From Castellaniella sp041677825 (GTDB lineage Bacteria; Pseudomonadota; Gammaproteobacteria; Burkholderiales; Burkholderiaceae_B), in NCBI RefSeq assembly GCF_041677825.1, contig NZ_JBAYPG010000004.1:62001-126000 (forward strand): 64,000 nt of DNA, given 5' to 3'. Of the stretch, positions 60,023-64,000 are shown one piece after another. A program made the translations under genes and the position numbers. Positions within the stretch are counted from its first letter, which is position 1; each line of letters opens with the position of its first letter. The notes beneath the pieces are model-generated. The model did not search any database. It saw only the letters and a list, made by a program, of their open reading frames with translations, and was not told the DNA's origin.

Positions 60023-62479
60023 TTACATGGTGCAGCCTTCGCAGGCTGCCTCATCGAGAAGGTCCGAGATGCGGCCGGCGTTCTCGAGGGTCTTGTCGGA
60101 TGCCACGTTCGAGTTGTAGTAATAACGCGTCTTCATGCCGTACTTGACCATGGTGAAATAGTGTGTGAGCAGTTCGCGGCTGGATACCTTGTCGTCATCC
60201 TTGATGCGCCGCCACAAATCGGCCGAAATGCCCTGGTCGGTAAATTTTTGCATCACGGCATAGGCCTTGATCATGTCGACCTCGGGGATGTCCCAGGCCG
60301 ACTGATACAGCCAGGCCGGGTCATCACTGAAAGGCGCCGCCCAGCGGATGGTGACCGAGCCGTCGGTCTTGTTGAGCGTGGTGTCGCGTACCGGATAGAT
60401 GGCGTTCGGCTTGCCGAGCGCCTTGCTGGATGATTCGCCGGGCATGTAGGCCACCAGGCACGAGTGCCCGATACCGCCGTTCGCGATGATCTCGGCACGC
60501 AGCGCCTCCCAGTCGTAGCGGTAGCGGAAGTTGCCCAGTTCGTCCACGTTGCGGTTGTAGGTGTCGATGGGCAGCCAGCCTTCGGGCCAGCGGGTCTTGT
60601 GCATCCAGCGTGCCAGACCGCGTTCCTGGCTGATGCGCAACGAGGCCCGGATGGCATGGTACATGTGCCGTTCGGCAATGCGGTGCAGTTCTTCGCGCCC
60701 GGCGTCGGTGTCGTAGCGCAGCCGCTTGCGCGCCATGAGCGTGGCCACCCCCATCAGCCCCACGCCGGCATTCATGCGCGCCTTGGCCGTGACGGCGACG
60801 TGCGGGAGCACGTAGTCGGAATTCAGGATGCAGTAGTCGATCATCTTGAGGCTCAGGTACATGGCCTCCTGGTAGGCCTCGTCGTCGTCCTCGTCGATCG
60901 CGTCGCACGCGATGGCCCCCAGCGAACACAGCGCGATTTCGGGTTCTTCGTGCACCTCGATGATGCGGCTGACCGCCAGGCTGGCGTCAGGGGTGAGAAT
61001 GACGTCACCCGGCGCAAGCTCGCCGGCATAGATCGTGCGCGGCAGCATCGAGCCGGGCGCGGCGACCTCGAGGGCCTCGTTGAAGTTGAAGCGACGCTGC
61101 CCGCCCGTGCCCAGTTCGACGTCGATGAAGCCGACTTCATGATCGGCGTACAGGTCCTGCATCTGCGTGTAGGGGCGATTGGGTTCACTGATCTCCAGGC
61201 ACAGGTTGCTCGAGTGGATGGGTTCCCTGAACGGGGTGTGGCGGTTCATTTCGTCGATGATGGCCAGATAGGCCACCCCGGTTTCCAGGGCCTCGTTCAG
61301 GGAGGTGAGGAGCAGATCGCGAGGCTTGAAATACTCTTTGTGGAACCCCGGATCCTGTTCGAGCCGCTCGTATTCGGCCTTGAAGGCGGCCGCATCGGCA
61401 CTGAAGAACAGTTCGGTGAGCCGCGGGGCGGTATGTACATTGAATGAGAACGCGGTTTCGTTGCGCGCCACCTTCTCGGCAAACAGCTTGTTCGTGACCA
61501 GCGCATAGTGCAGGTCGCGGTTCTTGCGGTCCTCGGTACTGCGTGGGTTGCGCAGATAGGCAATGACTTCGGCCTCGGGATCGAAGCCCGAGTAGTACGT
61601 GGTGCAGGCGCCGCCGCGGCCGGCCTGCATGTTGGCGTGCACGGCCTTGCCCATGGATGCGAAGTAGGGCAACTTGCCCTGGTGCTGGATCAGCCCGCCG
61701 CGCACCGAATCCCCCTTGCTGCGCGTGATCAGGTGGCTGCCGATGCCTGCCGAGGCCGCCGTCATGCGGTAGGCGATGTGATCGCCGATCGCCAGCGAGG
61801 CTTCCGAGTCGCCCGACACGTACAGGCAGCATGAGGCAAAACCGCGCAGCTTGGTGCCGAGATTGACGTAGTTGGGCGTGGGTGCCGAGATGCGCTTGGC
61901 TGAAAATTCGTCGTAGAAGCGCCGCACCAGGGCCAGGCGCCGTTCGGCGGGTTCGTGTTCGGCCAGGGCCATGGCCATGCGCAGGTAGACGAACTGCTGG
62001 GTTTCGTATTCCTTGCGGGTGACCCGGTTCTGCAGGCTGTATTTGCGGCGGATGTAATGCAGCGAGAAATGGGGTGTATCGTAATCCAGGGCATGGTTCA
62101 CGAAGCCCTGGATCTGATCGTATTCGGCTGTGCTGTAGTTCAGGCGCAGCATGACGCCATCGGCCACCATTTTGTCGTGCAGCGCACGTACGGTGGGGAT
62201 TTGCGCGCCGTGGATGATCTTGTGCAGGTGCGATGCGTACAGACGCCCCGCCATCAGGTAGTAAGACCAGGTCCCCTTGTCGAGGCAGGCCTGGATGAGC
62301 TTCTCCTGCAGTTCTGCCGTGCTGACGGTCTCGGGCATCGCGCTCACGGCCTGGATGACGATCCCGCTCCAGTCGACCTTGTCGCCCAGGGTGGCGGCGG
62401 CCCAGCGCCCCCAGCCGTTGAGTTTGCTGGGGATATAGGGCTCGAGGCGGCCGTCGCGCTTGATGATGTGTTTGATCAC
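60023..62479 (-). CDS. nrdA: Class I ribonucleotide reductase large (catalytic) subunit, with an insertion
   Basis: The catalytic subunit that reduces ribonucleotides, 818 residues. An N-terminal ATP-cone starts IKHIIKRDGRLEPYIPSKL. The substrate-site cysteine is in GFASCCLYV (about Cys217), the thiyl-radical cysteine in SNLCLEI (Cys427) and its redox partner in EIALCSL (Cys518). A C-terminal CEGC shuttle ends the chain. About 83 residues separate SNLCLEI from EIALCSL, versus 15 in E. coli, so roughly 68 residues are inserted (60941-61189). The GTG at 62479 is chosen because the upstream frame is non-coding. Confidence 0.93.
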   Translation of the reverse strand: MIKHIIKRDGRLEPYIPSKLNGWGRWAAATLGDKVDWSGIVIQAVSAMPETVSTAELQEKLIQACLDKGTWSYYLMAGRLYASHLHKIIHGAQIPTVRALHDKMVADGVMLRLNYSTAEYDQIQGFVNHALDYDTPHFSLHYIRRKYSLQNRVTRKEYETQQFVYLRMAMALAEHEPAERRLALVRRFYDEFSAKRISAPTPNYVNLGTKLRGFASCCLYVSGDSEASLAIGDHIAYRMTAASAGIGSHLITRSKGDSVRGGLIQHQGKLPYFASMGKAVHANMQAGRGGACTTYYSGFDPEAEVIAYLRNPRSTEDRKNRDLHYALVTNKLFAEKVARNETAFSFNVHTAPRLTELFFSADAAAFKAEYERLEQDPGFHKEYFKPRDLLLTSLNEALETGVAYLAIIDEMNRHTPFREPIHSSNLCLEISEPNRPYTQMQDLYADHEVGFIDVELGTGGQRRFNFNEALEVAAPGSMLPRTIYAGELAPGDVILTPDASLAVSRIIEVHEEPEIALCSLGAIACDAIDEDDDEAYQEAMYLSLKMIDYCILNSDYVLPHVAVTAKARMNAGVGLMGVATLMARKRLRYDTDAGREELHRIAERHMYHAIRASLRISQERGLARWMHKTRWPEGWLPIDTYNRNVDELGNFRYRYDWEALRAEIIANGGIGHSCLVAYMPGESSSKALGKPNAIYPVRDTTLNKTDGSVTIRWAAPFSDDPAWLYQSAWDIPEVDMIKAYAVMQKFTDQGISADLWRRIKDDDKVSSRELLTHYFTMVKYGMKTRYYYNSNVASDKTLENAGRISDLLDEAACEGCTM

Positions 62480-62528
62480 GAGGTGTTTCCGTGGTTCATG
62501 GGGCGCGCCCCCTTGGTGTGGGGGCGAA

Positions 62529-62544
62529 AAACAAGATGTAGTGT
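62529..62544. promoter_or_regulatory. Candidate NrdR box 1
   Basis: AAACAAGATGTAGTGT matches about 13 of 16 positions of the NrdR consensus (acaCwAtATaTwGtgt). It lies 50 bp upstream of the nrdA start, in the gap shared with the livG-like gene. Confidence 0.6.
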
Positions 62545-62559
62545 AGCGCACTATTCGCA

Positions 62560-62575
62560 ACACTAGGTATGGTAT
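62560..62575. promoter_or_regulatory. Candidate NrdR box 2
   Basis: ACACTAGGTATGGTAT matches about 12 of 16 consensus positions. It begins exactly 31 bp after the start of box 1, the three-turn spacing expected for paired NrdR sites. The remaining 185 bp to the livG-like gene show nothing clear. Confidence 0.55.
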
Positions 62576-62760
62576 GTTCATTTGCCAGTCGCCATGGGTT
62601 TTGACGCGGCGCCGAAGCGCGCGAAGCCATGCGGTCCCCATGGGGATTTACCCTCGATTCCCCGGGAATGTCACAAAGCTGACAGTTTCATTGGCGAAAC
62701 AGCAGCTAACGTCCGTACTGCAGCATCAATTTCATCGTCAGGCATCAAGAGGGTCATGGC

Positions 62761-63567
62761 ATGGTCATAGCGGCAACAGTCGATCAAGCTGACATCGTCC
62801 TGTCGTGCACGCAGATCAGCCGCTGGTTCGGCGGCCTGCAGGCCATGAAAGACGTCAGCTTCGACATCCGTCGCGGCCAGATTCTCGGCCTGGTCGGCCC
62901 CAACGGTTCGGGCAAGACCACCACCGTCAATGCCATCACGGGCTTTTTCCCGCCGCAGCAGGGTGAAATCCGCTTTGGCGGCCTGCGCCTGAACGATCTG
63001 AAGCCCCATCAGGTGGCGCAGCAAGGCATTGCGCGTACCTTCCAGAACGTCGCTTTGTTCAAGGGCATCAGCGTGCTCGACAATATCCTGCTGGGTCGGC
63101 ACAATTTCATGAACCCCACGGTCATCGGGGCCATGCTCTATTGGTGGCGCGCACAAAAAGAAGAAATCGCCAATCGCAACAAGGTCGAGGCCATCATCGA
63201 TCTGCTGCAACTCGAAAACGTGCGCGACGAGCCGGTCGACGTGATCCCGCTGGGCACGCAGAAGCGGGTCGAACTCGCGCGGGCGCTGGCGGCCGAACCC
63301 ACCTTCCTGATCCTCGATGAGCCCATGGCCGGCATGAACCAGGAAGAAAAGGAATACATGGTGCGCTTCATCCTCGATGCCCAGGAAGCCCTGGGCCTCA
63401 CCATCCTGCTCATCGAGCACCATATGGATGTGGTCACCGCCATCTGCGACCACCTGGTGGTGCTCAACAACGGCGAAAAAATCTGCGAGGGGCTGCCTCG
63501 CGAGGTGATTGCCAACCCGGATGTGGTCGCGGCCTACATCGGCAAGGTCGAGGTGGGTCATGCATGA
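62761..63567 (+). CDS. Branched-chain amino acid-type ABC transporter ATP-binding protein (LivG-like)
   Basis: An ATPase of 268 residues. Walker A is GPNGSGKTTTVNAITGFF and the Q-loop is ARTFQNVALF. Walker B is FLILDEPMAGMNQEE and the H-loop is LLIEHHMDVV. The ABC signature is unusual, VIPLGTQKRVELARAL instead of an LSGGQ-like or LSYGQ-like sequence. The stop overlaps the next gene, an acyl-CoA synthetase. In betaproteobacteria such LivG-ligase pairs belong to operons with Liv-type permeases and a binding protein, perhaps importing aromatic or fatty acids. GAGGG precedes the ATG. Confidence 0.9.
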   Translation: MVIAATVDQADIVLSCTQISRWFGGLQAMKDVSFDIRRGQILGLVGPNGSGKTTTVNAITGFFPPQQGEIRFGGLRLNDLKPHQVAQQGIARTFQNVALFKGISVLDNILLGRHNFMNPTVIGAMLYWWRAQKEEIANRNKVEAIIDLLQLENVRDEPVDVIPLGTQKRVELARALAAEPTFLILDEPMAGMNQEEKEYMVRFILDAQEALGLTILLIEHHMDVVTAICDHLVVLNNGEKICEGLPREVIANPDVVAAYIGKVEVGHA

Positions 63568-64000
63568 TGCGTCTGCCGACCTGGTCCCTGGCCTCGATCC
63601 GGATCTCGACCTCTCGCGGCGCCTGCATCCGCACTGGCGCACCGAAGACAATCTGCTCGCCCTGCTGGCCGAGAACGCACGGCAGCATCCAGACCGGGTG
63701 GCGATGCGCGAATACGACCATGGCATCTGGCAAGAATACACCTGGGCCCGATACCTGCAGGCGGTACTCGAATTCGCCGCGGGTCTGGAAGCCCGCGGGG
63801 TGGGGCCCGGCGATGTGGTCCTGTTCGTGGGCGACAACCGGCCAGCGCTCTATTTCGGCATGCTGGGGGCCATTGCGCTGCGCGCCATCCCGTCGCCGGC
63901 CTATCCGGATCAGCCGCCTGAGGGGCTGGCCGGCCAGATCCGCAGCGAGTCCATCCGCCATGCCGTGGCCGAAGATCAGGAACAGGTCGACAAGCTGTTC
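63560..64000 (+). CDS. AMP-binding acyl-CoA synthetase-like protein (5' part, cut by window end)
   Basis: An open frame from ATG 63560 runs to the window edge for 147 codons. It encodes LDPDLDLSRRLHPHWRTEDN, then LLAENARQHPDRVAMREYDHGIWQEYTWARYL and GVGPGDVVLFVGDNRPALYFGMLGAIALRAIPSPAYPD. This is the N-terminal region of long-chain acyl-CoA synthetases of the ANL superfamily. It overlaps the LivG-like gene by 8 bp. The substrate cannot be judged from this part. Confidence 0.85.
   Translation, partial: MHDASADLVPGLDPDLDLSRRLHPHWRTEDNLLALLAENARQHPDRVAMREYDHGIWQEYTWARYLQAVLEFAAGLEARGVGPGDVVLFVGDNRPALYFGMLGAIALRAIPSPAYPDQPPEGLAGQIRSESIRHAVAEDQEQVDKLF

Noticed and set aside
60941..61189. Active intein in NrdA
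   Set aside because: The insert is too short and lacks a nucleophilic first residue and the His-Asn/Cys-type end needed for splicing.

Overview
The window is a dense, GC-rich bacterial chromosome segment with almost no non-coding space. Gene content suggests a betaproteobacterium of the Burkholderiales, most likely Alcaligenaceae (Bordetella/Castellaniella-like). The evidence is a cobalamin-dependent MetH, ZapD next to CoaE, DUF3460 next to ScpA, a Nudix-ThiE fusion next to a DUF815 ATPase, IspB followed by tRNA-Pro(CGG), and three Bug/TctC-type solute-binding proteins. The family assignment is inference; no 16S gene is present.

Left part (1-27.6 kb), housekeeping: hldC (heptose activation) converges on pcm. 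Next come thiD-thiG and btuB-btuF on the minus strand. btuB is preceded by a recognisable cobalamin riboswitch, and the B12-dependent metH lies divergently on its other side. Then follow an XRE/MmyB-type regulator, DUF3460, scpA, panC, a small LuxR-type regulator, an NlpE-like lipoprotein, coaE and zapD. A four-gene RND efflux operon (MdtABC-like plus a NodT-type outer membrane lipoprotein) follows, then Nudix-ThiE, the DUF815 ATPase, ispB and tRNA-Pro.

Island (27.6-34.6 kb): directly behind tRNA-Pro(CGG) sits a complete type I restriction-modification operon, hsdM-hsdS-[higB-higA]-hsdR, with a HigBA-type toxin-antitoxin pair between hsdS and hsdR. The last codons of hsdR run into a textbook sigma-32 promoter for the following hsp20 gene, which marks the right edge of the inserted DNA.

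Catabolic region (35.2-58 kb): a large sugar-acid (aldonate) supercluster. It contains a XylD-type D-xylonate dehydratase, a FucD-type L-fuconate dehydratase, a 2-keto-3-deoxy-L-fuconate dehydrogenase-like SDR, an FAH-family XylX-type 2-keto-3-deoxypentonate dehydratase, DgoK and DgoA for 2-keto-3-deoxygalactonate, and three more SDRs. It also has an LDH2-family dehydrogenase, a ThDP enzyme of unknown reaction and an RraA-like aldolase. Transport is covered by a polar amino-acid-type ABC transporter, one TctBA pair and three TctC receptors. A GntR/FCD repressor is divergent from the ABC transporter, with a palindrome in the intergenic gap. Pieces of several aldonate routes are present but none is complete here, so some enzymes may be shared or encoded elsewhere.

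Right part (58-64 kb): a DUF4262 gene and nrdA-nrdB-nrdH, a class I ribonucleotide reductase. Its NrdA carries about 68 extra residues between two active-site cysteines, and two NrdR-box-like sites lie 31 bp apart upstream. Divergently, a LivG-like ATPase overlaps an acyl-CoA synthetase-like gene that is cut by the window end.

Short tandem repeats recur at gene ends. Three have exactly 15-bp units: the hldC tail, the SDR N-terminus at 51483 and the dgoA-tctC gap at 55997. No insertion sequence, integrase or CRISPR array was seen.
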